Assembly: GCF_044904675.1 (NCBI RefSeq)
Contig: NZ_JADIKJ010000014.1
Coordinates: forward strand, 1 to 64,000
Direction: 5' to 3'
Origin: Dyella_B jejuensis
Lineage (GTDB): Bacteria; Pseudomonadota; Gammaproteobacteria; Xanthomonadales; Rhodanobacteraceae
Length of the DNA: 64,000 bases
The notes beneath the pieces are model-generated. The model saw only the letters and a list, made by a program, of their open reading frames with translations, searched no databases and was not told the DNA's origin. Of this stretch, positions 56,223-64,000 are shown piece by piece. The stretch's first letter is position 1. Every line of letters starts with the position of its first letter. Made by a program: the position numbers and the translations under genes.

Positions 56223-57529
56223 GCGCGGCTCCTGTTCGCAAGGCGCTTCTTCAAGGCGATCGCGGCCACCACGCCGAGCGATCCCATCACCAGGATGTAG
56301 GTGTAATAAATCTGGTAGCCGAGCGTCCCGGGAATTTTCTGCGTAACCCAGCCATTGACCAGCGGAATCAGCACGTCCGGCGAATAGCCGGCGACGGAAA
56401 TGATGCCGATCGCCAGGCCAGTGACCCGTTCCGGAATCGGGCATTGATCGAGGATCGCCCAATACAATCCGCGGATCGCGTAGCTCATCAGGCCGATGAA
56501 AATGATCAGCGCGATCACCAGCGGCACGATCTGCAGCCTCGGCAGTGTGATCAGGCCGAACATGCCGACGCCGGCCAGCACCAGCACCCAGGTCAGCACG
56601 CGCAAGTTGGTGAAGCGGTCGCCCAGCCAGCCGCCGCCGATACCGCCGACCGGGCGCATCCACAATTTGATGGTGGTAATGACGCCGGCCATCGTCGCGC
56701 TCAGGCCCAGGCCGCCCTCTTCCAGGTAGGCGGAAAAGCTGTAGGTAGCCCAGAAAAAGTGATAACCGCAAAACACGATCGCGGTGACCAGCCATAGCTC
56801 CGGCAAGCCCGCCAGCAACCGCAGGTCCTGGAACAGGTTTCCCTTGATGGCAGATGCCTTGCCGGCACGGGACGCCACGCCGGCTTGCCGGGGATCACGC
56901 AGCAGGCCCAGCACGACACCGAGCGCCAGGCAGGCATAGGCATACAAGTGGATGACGCTTTGGAAGCCTTCGGCCAGGGTTTGTCCCCGATCTTCCCGGA
57001 CGTAGGCAAACAGGCTGATGGCAGCCGTCGCCAGCAAGGCTTCCACCAGGCCGCGGCCACCATCGAGGATGCCGAAGAAGCGTCCCTGCTCCTTCTTGCC
57101 GGCCAATAGTTTTACGCGCTTGACCAGGGGCGCCCAGAACGTGAGTCCGGCGGTCAAGCCAAAGCCACCATAAATAAGCAGCAGGACATGGAACTCCGGC
57201 AGGGTCGCGTACCACAACGCCAGTGCGCCGGTGCCGAGTAACGACACGCTGATCAATACACGTGGCGCAATGCGATCGGCCAGCCAGCCGCTGGGCAGGT
57301 AGCTGACCATGAAAACGGCACCCAGCAGCGAATACAGATAGCCCAGTTGCTGGTTGTCGATGGCAAGCGCGGCGATCATGCTGGTCTGGTAGACCTGCCG
57401 CAGATAGATCACCGGATAGATGGTGCCGCCGGCGAGCACCAGCAGCAGCAGTTGCGTATAGCGATAGAGCTTGCTGCCGATCGTTCCTTGTTGCTCGCCG
57501 TGTGCGGCGATGTCTCCCTTGGCATGCAT
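56219..57529 (-). CDS. MFS transporter (probable sugar-acid/carboxylate uptake)
   Basis: The protein of about 436 residues has twelve membrane helices and the MFS inter-helix motif (SGWLADRIAPRVLI). The second half carries WMRPVGGIGGGWLGDRF. Neighbouring genes for a dehydratase and aldehyde dehydrogenase suggest that it imports the compound they degrade. Start: ATG at 57529 (MHAKGD); a TTG at 57538 overlaps the ALDH stop. Confidence 0.85.
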   Translation of the reverse strand: MHAKGDIAAHGEQQGTIGSKLYRYTQLLLLVLAGGTIYPVIYLRQVYQTSMIAALAIDNQQLGYLYSLLGAVFMVSYLPSGWLADRIAPRVLISVSLLGTGALALWYATLPEFHVLLLIYGGFGLTAGLTFWAPLVKRVKLLAGKKEQGRFFGILDGGRGLVEALLATAAISLFAYVREDRGQTLAEGFQSVIHLYAYACLALGVVLGLLRDPRQAGVASRAGKASAIKGNLFQDLRLLAGLPELWLVTAIVFCGYHFFWATYSFSAYLEEGGLGLSATMAGVITTIKLWMRPVGGIGGGWLGDRFTNLRVLTWVLVLAGVGMFGLITLPRLQIVPLVIALIIFIGLMSYAIRGLYWAILDQCPIPERVTGLAIGIISVAGYSPDVLIPLVNGWVTQKIPGTLGYQIYYTYILVMGSLGVVAAIALKKRLANRSRA

Positions 57530-57534
57530 GCGGT

Positions 57535-58959
57535 TCAATACCTCATGACCACGAGGCGCGTCTGGGTGAACTCCAGCATGCCGTGCTTGCCATCGTCGCC
57601 GCCCAGGCCCGAACGTTTCCAGCCGGCATGGAAGCCCTGATAAGGATCGGCCGGCGTGCGGTTGACGTACAGTTCGCCCGCTTCGATGCCATTGGCGACC
57701 TTGAGCGCCGTGCGGTAATGCTCCGTATAAAGCACCGAGGAGAGGCCGAATTGATGATCGTTCGCCATCGCCAGCGCCTCATCGAGCGTGTCGTAACGCA
57801 GCACCGGCAGGACCGGCCCGAAGATTTCCTCCTGCACGATCTCCATGCGCTGGCGGCAGTGGCTCAGCAGGGTGGCCGGATAGAAGAAGCCCTTGCCTTC
57901 TGGCAGCACGCCGCCCGCCTCGAGCACGGCACCTTCGGCTATCGCACGCTGCACTTTTGCGTGGATTTCCTGGCGCGCACGGTCACTCACCAGCGGCCCC
58001 ATCCTGCTGGCGTCCTCGGTGCGATCGCCGATACGGATTGCCGCGAACTTCTCGCGCAGCAACGCAAGCAGGCGATCATGCACGCTGCCATGCACGTACA
58101 CGCGCTCGATCGCCGTGCACAACTGCCCGCAATGGGTGGTCTTGGATGCAACGATGGCCTGGGCAGCTTGTTCCAGGTCCGCGTCGGGTTCGATGATTGC
58201 CGGCGTCTTGCCGCCGAGTTCAAGCGATGGCTTGGCGATATGGGCCTTGCAGTAGTCCAGCACGGCACGGCCCACGCCGACACTGCCGGTAAGCGTGATC
58301 ATGCCGACCGCCGGTTGCGTGCAAAGTATCTCGGCGTGCGCGTGCTGCATGGCGAGGATGTTGATGACGCCCGGTGGCAAGCCGGCCTGCTCGACGGCGC
58401 GGGCGATTTCGAATGCGCACAGTGGCGTACTGTTGCTGGGGCGAACCACTACGGCATTGCCGGCAATCAGCGCGGGAGCGATCTTGCGCAGCAACGTGTA
58501 CACCGGATAGTTGAAGGGAATCAGGCAGGCCACCACGCCGATCGGTTCGCGTTGCAGCAGGATCGTTTCGTCGACGCTGTCGCTGGGGATCACCTCGCCT
58601 TCGATGCGGCGGGCCCATTCGGCGTGATAACGGGTAATTTCCGCGGCGTAGATCGCTTCGTTGCTGGCATCGGCCACACTCTTGCCCGATTCGCTGGCGA
58701 GCGCTGCGCCGATCGCGGCGGCATTGGCTACTAGCGCATCGGCAAGCTTGCGCAGGTACTGCGCACGTTCGATCGCCGGCAAGCGGCCCCACGCACGCTG
58801 CGCGCGCGCCGCCACGGTCACGGCTGCCTGCACCTGGGCAGCGCTGGCCGCATCGACCTTTGCAATGAGTTCGCCAGTTGCCGGATTGTGGACGGCGATG
58901 GGCGTTTCGCCACCCGCGTCGACAAACATGCCGTCGATGAAATTCCGCTCGCTGCGCAT
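57535..58959 (-). CDS. NAD-dependent aldehyde dehydrogenase (AldA-like)
   Basis: The 474-residue enzyme has the cofactor and catalytic motifs of the ALDH family: LTGSVGVGR, the general-base Glu in SLELGGKTP, and the nucleophile Cys in GQLCTAIERV (HCGQLC). The sequence FNYPVYTLLRKIAPALIAGN and QEEIFGPVLP fit lactaldehyde/glycolaldehyde dehydrogenase (AldA). The ATG at 58959 has GGAG at ideal spacing; a second candidate (58983) has no ribosome-binding site. It heads the minus-strand run of ALDH, MFS, dehydratase and GMC genes. Confidence 0.87.
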   Translation of the reverse strand: MRSERNFIDGMFVDAGGETPIAVHNPATGELIAKVDAASAAQVQAAVTVAARAQRAWGRLPAIERAQYLRKLADALVANAAAIGAALASESGKSVADASNEAIYAAEITRYHAEWARRIEGEVIPSDSVDETILLQREPIGVVACLIPFNYPVYTLLRKIAPALIAGNAVVVRPSNSTPLCAFEIARAVEQAGLPPGVINILAMQHAHAEILCTQPAVGMITLTGSVGVGRAVLDYCKAHIAKPSLELGGKTPAIIEPDADLEQAAQAIVASKTTHCGQLCTAIERVYVHGSVHDRLLALLREKFAAIRIGDRTEDASRMGPLVSDRARQEIHAKVQRAIAEGAVLEAGGVLPEGKGFFYPATLLSHCRQRMEIVQEEIFGPVLPVLRYDTLDEALAMANDHQFGLSSVLYTEHYRTALKVANGIEAGELYVNRTPADPYQGFHAGWKRSGLGGDDGKHGMLEFTQTRLVVMRY

Positions 58960-59101
58960 CAGGTACTCCGCATTCGGTTGCATGGCGGCTGTGGATGACC
59001 GCACTTGGAGGATGCGTGACAAAATTCGCCCGCGCCTCAAATCTCAAAGAAAGATTGAGCGAGGGCCAAGGCGGCTTACAAACGATTAATTTGCTGACTG
59101 A

Positions 59102-60091
59102 TCATTCAAAAAAAGAATGGTGCATGCCGGTGGCTTGGTGGCCAGGCCAATCGCGGATCCGATAGGCCTGTTCGGGCAGACGACCGCTGTCGCGCTCGCA
59201 GGATGCAATCTCTTGTTGCAGCCACGCGCGGAATGATTCGACCGCCGGTGTCAACGACTGCTCCGGCCGCGTCACGAACCAATACGATTGGTGTCCCTCC
59301 ACTTGCACCTCGCGGAACATGACCAGTCGTCCATCGGCCAGTTCCTGGCTGACCATGTGCCGGTCCGCGATGGTGATGCCCAGGCCTGCCACGGCGGCTC
59401 GGATCGCCATGTCCAGCAAATCGAATTCATAGCCGTTGCGCGTATCGATGCCGCTCAGTCCGGCGGCATCGAGCCAGTGTTGCCAGGTCATGTAGCGTTT
59501 GTCCTGCGTGGCCAGCACATGCAGGAACGGCAGCTGGGCAAGCTCGACCTTGGCCGCTGCCGACCCGTCCAGCAGCGATGGCGCGCAAACGGCCACGTGT
59601 TGCTCGTGCAGCAGCAGCGAACTGTCCAGGTTGCCCCATTCGCCGTTGCCGAAGCGGATCGCGCAATCGAGTTGCGCGGATTCGGCGAGCGTGTCGTGCT
59701 GCGCACTGGTAAGCGTTACTTCGAGTTCCGGATGGCGCTCGCGCAGGCGCCCAAGCCGCGGCAGCAGCCAGCGCATGGCGAAGGTAGGCGGCGCGTTGAT
59801 GCGCAAGCGGTTCAGATGCTGCTTCTGCTGGATGGCGCGCACGGTGAATTCGATGCCGTCGAACGATTGCCGCAAGGCCTTCAACAGCAGCTTGCCGGCT
59901 CCGGTCAATTGCAGATGATGGTGACGCCGTTCGAGCAATGCCTCGCCCAGTTGGTCTTCCAGTTGCCGAACCTGGCGGCTGACGGCGCTCTGCGTCACGC
60001 TGAGCACTTCTGCCGCGCGGGTGAAATTGCCAAGGCCGGCGGCCACTTCGAAAACCTTGAGCGCGTTGAGCGTGGGCATCCTGCGTTTCAT
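59102..60091 (-). CDS. LysR-family transcriptional regulator (GcvA-like)
   Basis: The 329-residue protein has the winged helix-turn-helix (LNALKVFEVAAGLGNFTRAA, SVTQSAVSRQVRQLEDQLG) and the substrate-binding domain (RLRINAPPTFAMRWLLPRL, IADRHMVSQELADGRLVMF). The initiator ATG at 60091 has AGGAGG ideally placed. It lies between the porin and aldehyde dehydrogenase genes, all on the same strand, so it is the likely regulator of the catabolic cluster. An effector cannot be named. Confidence 0.9.
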   Translation of the reverse strand: MKRRMPTLNALKVFEVAAGLGNFTRAAEVLSVTQSAVSRQVRQLEDQLGEALLERRHHHLQLTGAGKLLLKALRQSFDGIEFTVRAIQQKQHLNRLRINAPPTFAMRWLLPRLGRLRERHPELEVTLTSAQHDTLAESAQLDCAIRFGNGEWGNLDSSLLLHEQHVAVCAPSLLDGSAAAKVELAQLPFLHVLATQDKRYMTWQHWLDAAGLSGIDTRNGYEFDLLDMAIRAAVAGLGITIADRHMVSQELADGRLVMFREVQVEGHQSYWFVTRPEQSLTPAVESFRAWLQQEIASCERDSGRLPEQAYRIRDWPGHQATGMHHSFFE

Positions 60092-60168
60092 GCATGCCCT
60101 CCTGGGCCATGAGGTCGTGCGGAAGCGGCGCGAAAGGCCGCGTGCACGACGCAAATGGCCGTGCGCAA

Positions 60169-61350
60169 TCAGAAATAGTAGCCAATGTTCATATAGAACT
60201 GTCCCCTCCACACATTGCTGCCACCGGCCGCGGCGCTTTGCGCATAGTTGCTGCCGCCCAGGTAAGGATCGTTGCGTCCGTTCAGCCATTCCACCGCGAT
60301 CCACAGCGCCTTCAACGAAAACGACGTGCCCAAAATGAACCGCTGGGAGTTGCGAAAATCCTTTTGAGATTTGTCATAGAGGCTGTAGTTCCCATACACC
60401 TTCACACCAGTTATCCATCCGCCTACAAACTTTCCAGGAATCGAGTAACTCAGATCGCCGGTATAGAAGTTGCCGCGGCTGGCCACGTTGAAGGTTCCGT
60501 CATAGCCGCCGAAGCTCACGGAGCGGCTGTCGCCCGCGTTCCTCGGCGCCATCTGCTGGCGCGCGTACTGCAGCTTGACGCCCCACGGTCCGTTGCTGCC
60601 GGCATAGTGGACGGCATACGCATAGCGTCGGCCGTAGCGGCGGGTATCGCGGTTGTACAAGGCGGACGACATGGCCGATACGCCCGCCTCGCCGTCCCAG
60701 TTGCCAAGCTCCAGCTTGCGCACCGCCCGCGCGACGAACAGGCCGCGCTCGTCGTTGCGGCTGCCGCCGGCGACACTGGCGTCGGCGGGCGTCACCACGA
60801 TCGAATAGGTAGAACCGTTGCTGGTACCCTGCCCCGGCCACGCCGTGCGTGCGTAGTAGCCGGCCTGGAGGTTCCAGTCACCAACGTCCTGGATGTACTT
60901 GGCGCCGAGTTCCCAGACATCCTCCAGCCCGATCACATTGCCCAGGGTTTCATAGAAGGTGCCGCTGTAATAAGGCTGCAATCCGAATGGCACCTGGTTC
61001 AGGCCGAGCTGCAGTTGCCGGCTGCTATCGAAGCGGTAGCCAATCCATGCGTACTCCGCGAACGAGATTTCCCCGAAGCGGCGCACGTACTGGAAGGGAT
61101 AATCCTTGCCATAGAAGCGGTAGCGCGCGGCGCCGATCCAGCTGTCCGAATCGTATCTGGCGCTCAACATGATGGTGTCGAGGCCCCATTTATGGATGCC
61201 GCGGCTCGCGTCTTCGTCCACGCGCACGCGCACGGCGCCGCCAAGGTCGAGGTGATCGCTGACCTTGACCGCCAGCACTGGAGCGCTGGTTCCAAAAAGG
61301 ATTGAAAAAAGCAGGCCGGCGCCATAGGCCGGCAAACGTCGATGGGTCAC
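60169..61350 (-). CDS. Outer-membrane porin (OprB/OprP/OprO-type beta-barrel)
   Basis: The protein of about 393 residues has a signal peptide (LPAYGAGLLFSILFGTSAPV) and a beta-barrel rich in alternating strands (ARYRFYGKDYPFQYVRRFGE, QAGYYARTAWPG), with a C-terminal aromatic end (FYMNIGYYF) as required for BAM insertion. It resembles the carbohydrate/phosphate-type outer-membrane porins of Gammaproteobacteria. A GTG at 61350 is chosen as start; upstream TTG candidates lack a ribosome-binding site. It is the first gene of the catabolic set and may admit its substrate. Confidence 0.75.
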   Translation of the reverse strand: MTHRRLPAYGAGLLFSILFGTSAPVLAVKVSDHLDLGGAVRVRVDEDASRGIHKWGLDTIMLSARYDSDSWIGAARYRFYGKDYPFQYVRRFGEISFAEYAWIGYRFDSSRQLQLGLNQVPFGLQPYYSGTFYETLGNVIGLEDVWELGAKYIQDVGDWNLQAGYYARTAWPGQGTSNGSTYSIVVTPADASVAGGSRNDERGLFVARAVRKLELGNWDGEAGVSAMSSALYNRDTRRYGRRYAYAVHYAGSNGPWGVKLQYARQQMAPRNAGDSRSVSFGGYDGTFNVASRGNFYTGDLSYSIPGKFVGGWITGVKVYGNYSLYDKSQKDFRNSQRFILGTSFSLKALWIAVEWLNGRNDPYLGGSNYAQSAAAGGSNVWRGQFYMNIGYYF

Positions 61351-61664
61351 GGCGCGTGCATCCCTTGCGTGCGTATCCAGGAACCAAACGGGGGCGACCG
61401 GAACCAAGCGCGATCGACGCCGTTACGCACTGAAACTAGCCAGCGCTCCGCGCCAACACAAACAACAAAAAGGCGCAGGCCTCCCAACTAAAAGGCATGG
61501 TTGCATCGCTGTGCAGGTGCACAGGCAGACGCAGCTGTGGGAGCATAGCCGCGCCTCCATGCTTGTCGCCCTGCTGGGGCCGTCGGTGATCCGGCTTTGG
61601 GGGGGGCGGCGTATGGTCATCTTTGTCACTCACTTTCATAAATGTACGAACCGCTGGATTCCAC
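61351..61664. other. Intergenic between divergent porin and DMT permease genes
   Basis: About 310 bases holding the promoters of the porin/catabolic set (leftward) and the DMT permease (rightward). A G-run (GGGGGGGCGG at about 61600) and short AT runs are visible; no gene is apparent. Confidence 0.5.
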
Positions 61665-62546
61665 ATGATCAAAGGTGTGCTTCTCGGCTTCGCCTCTTTC
61701 GCGGCCTATGCCATCAGCGATGCCTTCGTGAAATCGCTTCACGGTTCCGTACCGCCTTTCGAATCGGTGTTCTTCGGCGCGTTGTTCGGGCTGGCCGCCC
61801 TGCCTTTCATCATGGGCAAGGGCGACCGCTTGCGCGATGCGGTCACCGCGCAGCGTCCTTCGCTGTGGTGGCTGCGCGCGGCAGCCGGCGCCTTCGGCAA
61901 CATCGCTTCGGTCACCGCGTTCACACTGCTGCCGATGGCGGAGGTATTCACGATGATCTTCCTGATGCCGATCTTCGTGACGATCTTGTCGGTGATTTTT
62001 CTCAAGGAACATGTCGGCTGGCGCCGCTGGTCGGCGGTGGTGGTGGGCTTTGCCGGCGTGCTGGTGGTGCTGCGCCCTGGTTTTCGTGCGTTGGGCGGGG
62101 GCGATATCGCCGGATTGGTCTGCGGCCTGCTCGCCGCCGTCTCGGTGGTGGCGCTGCGCATGGCCGGCCCGCACGAAAAGCGCCTGAGCCTGTATGGCGC
62201 CGGCGTGGTCGGTCCGCTGATCATCGGCGGATTGCTGATGCTTCCCCATTTCGCCTGGCCCAACCTGCACGAATGGGGACTGCTCGCCGGCTACGGCCTG
62301 CTGGCGGCGCTGGCCGGCGTGCTGCTGATGTACGCCACGCTGATCACCGCGGCCAACCGCGTCGCCCCCACGCAATACAGCCAGATGCTCTGGGCCATCG
62401 CCTTCGGTTACTGGCTGTTCGGCGACAAGCTCGACTGGCCGATGCTGATCGGCATCGTGATGATTCTCGGCGCCGGCCTGTTCACGCTGGTGCGCGAGGA
62501 GAAAGTCACGCGCTGGTGGCGACGGCAGAAGATCGTCCAGGGATGA
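61665..62546 (+). CDS. EamA/DMT-family permease
   Basis: The 293-residue protein has ten hydrophobic helices arranged as two EamA repeats, with the pattern SDAFVKSLHGSVPPFESVFF (helix 1-2) and NRVAPTQYSQMLWAIAFGYW (second repeat). DMT permeases export or import metabolites such as amino acids or sugars. The ATG at 61665 is preferred because it begins the first helix (MIKGVLLGFASFAAYAI). Confidence 0.87.
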   Translation: MIKGVLLGFASFAAYAISDAFVKSLHGSVPPFESVFFGALFGLAALPFIMGKGDRLRDAVTAQRPSLWWLRAAAGAFGNIASVTAFTLLPMAEVFTMIFLMPIFVTILSVIFLKEHVGWRRWSAVVVGFAGVLVVLRPGFRALGGGDIAGLVCGLLAAVSVVALRMAGPHEKRLSLYGAGVVGPLIIGGLLMLPHFAWPNLHEWGLLAGYGLLAALAGVLLMYATLITAANRVAPTQYSQMLWAIAFGYWLFGDKLDWPMLIGIVMILGAGLFTLVREEKVTRWWRRQKIVQG

Positions 62547-62861
62547 CGGTTCCATCGTGACAGCTGCGCTGGCAGCCACAGCGCCACGGTCTTTGCAATA
62601 TGCCTATTCGCAGTGCCTGTATGCTCCGGCGTTCGTCACAATCATGAGTTGCATCGCCGCGTCCAGCGTGGCGAACCATGCGTGTTAACCGGTCATGCCT
62701 GCTCAAATACTGGCCGATCTGTGTCAACCGCATGAAAGATAGGCCGTTTGGACGCTTTTGACCGTCGCGTTGACGGCCTTCATGCCATCTTTCCCCCTGA
62801 TGGCGAGCGTAGACAACTGAAAGCGCCTTGTAGACCCAAGGGCGAGCATTTGGAGATGGTT
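62547..62861. other. Intergenic upstream of the RND adaptor gene
   Basis: About 315 bases with no gene. This is the likely promoter region for the efflux adaptor gene at 62862; no specific operator is identifiable. Confidence 0.5.
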
Positions 62862-64000
62862 ATGAGTGCCGACACCCCGCAAGCAGCCGGACACTTTCGC
62901 AAGAGGCGCGGCCTGTGGATCGCCGTGGCGATTTTCATTGCGGCCGTCATCCTCGTCGCGTTCCACCTGTTCCATGCCAAGCCCGCTCGAACCGGCACGC
63001 CTGCGCAAGTAGTGACCGCGAGCAAGGCCAGCCAGGGCACGATGCCCGAAGTATTGAACGAACTTGGCACTGTCACGCCCATCGCCACCGTCACCGTGCT
63101 GCCGCAGTTGAGCGGCTACCTGACGGAAGTGGGTTACCAGGAAGGCCAGGATGTGAAGAAGGGCCAGTTCCTCGCACAGATCGATCCGCGCCAGTACGAG
63201 ATCAGCAAGCAGCAAGCCCAGGCGCAGCTCGCCAAGGACCAGGCCAGCCTGAACCAGGCACGTGCCGACCTGGCGCGCTATACGCAATTGCATCAGCAGA
63301 AATCGATCGCCGAGCAGACCTATATCGACCAGACCTTCACCGTGGCGCAGGATGAAGCCGCGGTGAAGTCGGACCAGGCCAGTATTGCGCAATACGATCT
63401 GGACCTCGCCTATTGCCGTATCACCGCGCCGGTCGCCGGGCGCGTCGGCCTGCGCCTGGTCGACCCGGGCAATTACGTGACGCAATCCAGCTCGCCGGGC
63501 ATCGTGGTCATCACCACCATGAAGCCGACGACCGTGCAATTCACCGTGCCGCAGAATTCGCTGGGCAAGGTGCTGGAGCGTTTCGGCTCGGGTGCGAAGT
63601 TGCCGGTCACGGTCTACAACAGCGACAACAGCAAGCAGCTCGCTACCGGCACGCTGTACGCCATCAGCAACCAGATGGCCACCGGCACCGGCACGGTCAC
63701 CCTGCGCGCCACTTTTGCCAACGACAACGAAGTGCTGTATCCGAACGAATTCGTCAACGTCCAGTTGCTGGTCGATACGCTGCAGCAGGCGGTGCTGGTG
63801 CCGACGCCGGCGGTGCAGACCGGCGCGCCCGGCAATTACGTCTACCTGGTCAATGCCGACAATACGGTTTCGGTGCGCAAAGTCACGCCGGGACCGAGCG
63901 ACGGCAAAAATACGGTGATCGTAGCGGGCCTCTCGGTCGGCCAGACGGTGGTCACCGACGGCATGGACCGCCTGAGCGACGGCGCCAAGATCAAGATCGC
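62862..64000 (+). CDS. RND efflux periplasmic adaptor (MdtA-like), 3' end outside window
   Basis: Translation from ATG 62862 (GGAG seven bases upstream) gives MSADTPQAAGHFRKRRGLW, one N-terminal membrane helix, then the lipoyl-like and barrel domains (LSGYLTEVGYQEGQDVKKGQ, FLAQIDPRQYEISKQQAQAQ, YCRITAPVAGRVGLRLVDPG), as in MdtA/MexC-type membrane-fusion proteins. It links an inner-membrane RND pump to an outer-membrane channel. The gene is open at 64000 with about 380 codons read; the pump genes should follow outside the window. Confidence 0.93.
   Translation, partial: MSADTPQAAGHFRKRRGLWIAVAIFIAAVILVAFHLFHAKPARTGTPAQVVTASKASQGTMPEVLNELGTVTPIATVTVLPQLSGYLTEVGYQEGQDVKKGQFLAQIDPRQYEISKQQAQAQLAKDQASLNQARADLARYTQLHQQKSIAEQTYIDQTFTVAQDEAAVKSDQASIAQYDLDLAYCRITAPVAGRVGLRLVDPGNYVTQSSSPGIVVITTMKPTTVQFTVPQNSLGKVLERFGSGAKLPVTVYNSDNSKQLATGTLYAISNQMATGTGTVTLRATFANDNEVLYPNEFVNVQLLVDTLQQAVLVPTPAVQTGAPGNYVYLVNADNTVSVRKVTPGPSDGKNTVIVAGLSVGQTVVTDGMDRLSDGAKIKI

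Noticed and set aside
56223..56795. Upstream in-frame extension of the dehydratase into the MFS gene region
   Set aside because: The extension is an alternative frame of the MFS coding sequence; the true start is the ATG at 56222 overlapping the MFS stop.

Overview
The window is a high-GC chromosome segment from a gammaproteobacterium, most likely Xanthomonadales and plausibly Rhodanobacteraceae (Dyella or Luteibacter-like). I base this on base composition, the pyrD-murB gene pair, the ESPR-type autotransporter and the dense, often TTG/GTG-started gene layout; no rRNA or other taxonomic marker is present. About 45 protein genes are supported, plus one intact tRNA, one split tRNA and several decayed mobile-element pieces.

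Layout. 1-1.1 kb: the edge of an IS3-family insertion sequence and debris of an older integrated element (tyrosine-integrase remnant, truncated unknown gene). 1.3-9.7 kb: one 2807-residue autotransporter with a Gly-rich start, many passenger beta-strand repeats and a C-terminal beta-barrel. 10.7-18 kb: a small RcnB-like secreted protein, a secreted repeat protein broken by one frameshift in a G-run, a beta-propeller sensor diguanylate cyclase and a glycine-zipper lipoprotein. 18.1-25.8 kb: a genomic island that splits a tRNA-Arg(CCU) gene in its anticodon loop and carries its own intact tRNA-Arg(CCU). 26.3-53.1 kb: mostly ordinary chromosomal genes: CHAD protein, piperideine-6-carboxylate-type dehydrogenase, SDR, methyltransferase, pyrD, murB, poxB, murJ, a Bax-inhibitor-like protein, YbjQ, an M16 peptidase, an Fsr-type MFS pump with a divergent AraC regulator, ppk1, an NADPH:FMN reductase, a second diguanylate cyclase, a fused E1 alpha/beta 2-oxoacid dehydrogenase, an NTase-like/GNAT pair and glutaryl-CoA dehydrogenase. 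A roughly 300-bp MITE-like nested inverted repeat lies at 37.2-37.5 kb. 53.4-61.4 kb: a same-strand catabolic cluster (GMC oxidoreductase, enolase-superfamily dehydratase, MFS transporter, aldehyde dehydrogenase, LysR regulator, porin), probably for a sugar acid or related hydroxy-acid. 61.7-64 kb: a DMT permease and the start of an RND efflux adaptor that runs off the window.

The most interesting part is the island. Its cargo is co-directional from 20.3 to 25.4 kb: a Tat-signal YD-repeat (RHS-like) protein with an Asp-rich stretch and an eight-Cys tail, a small four-helix membrane protein, a 2-oxoglutarate/Fe(II)-type oxygenase, a DUF6817/HD-like protein, a TatA homologue and a Fic-domain protein. 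A Tat substrate travelling with a TatA subunit and candidate modifying enzymes suggests a self-contained system that exports and modifies a YD-repeat protein. I do not recognise this combination. The joint function is inference from co-location; the domains and the tRNA arrangement are visible in the sequence.
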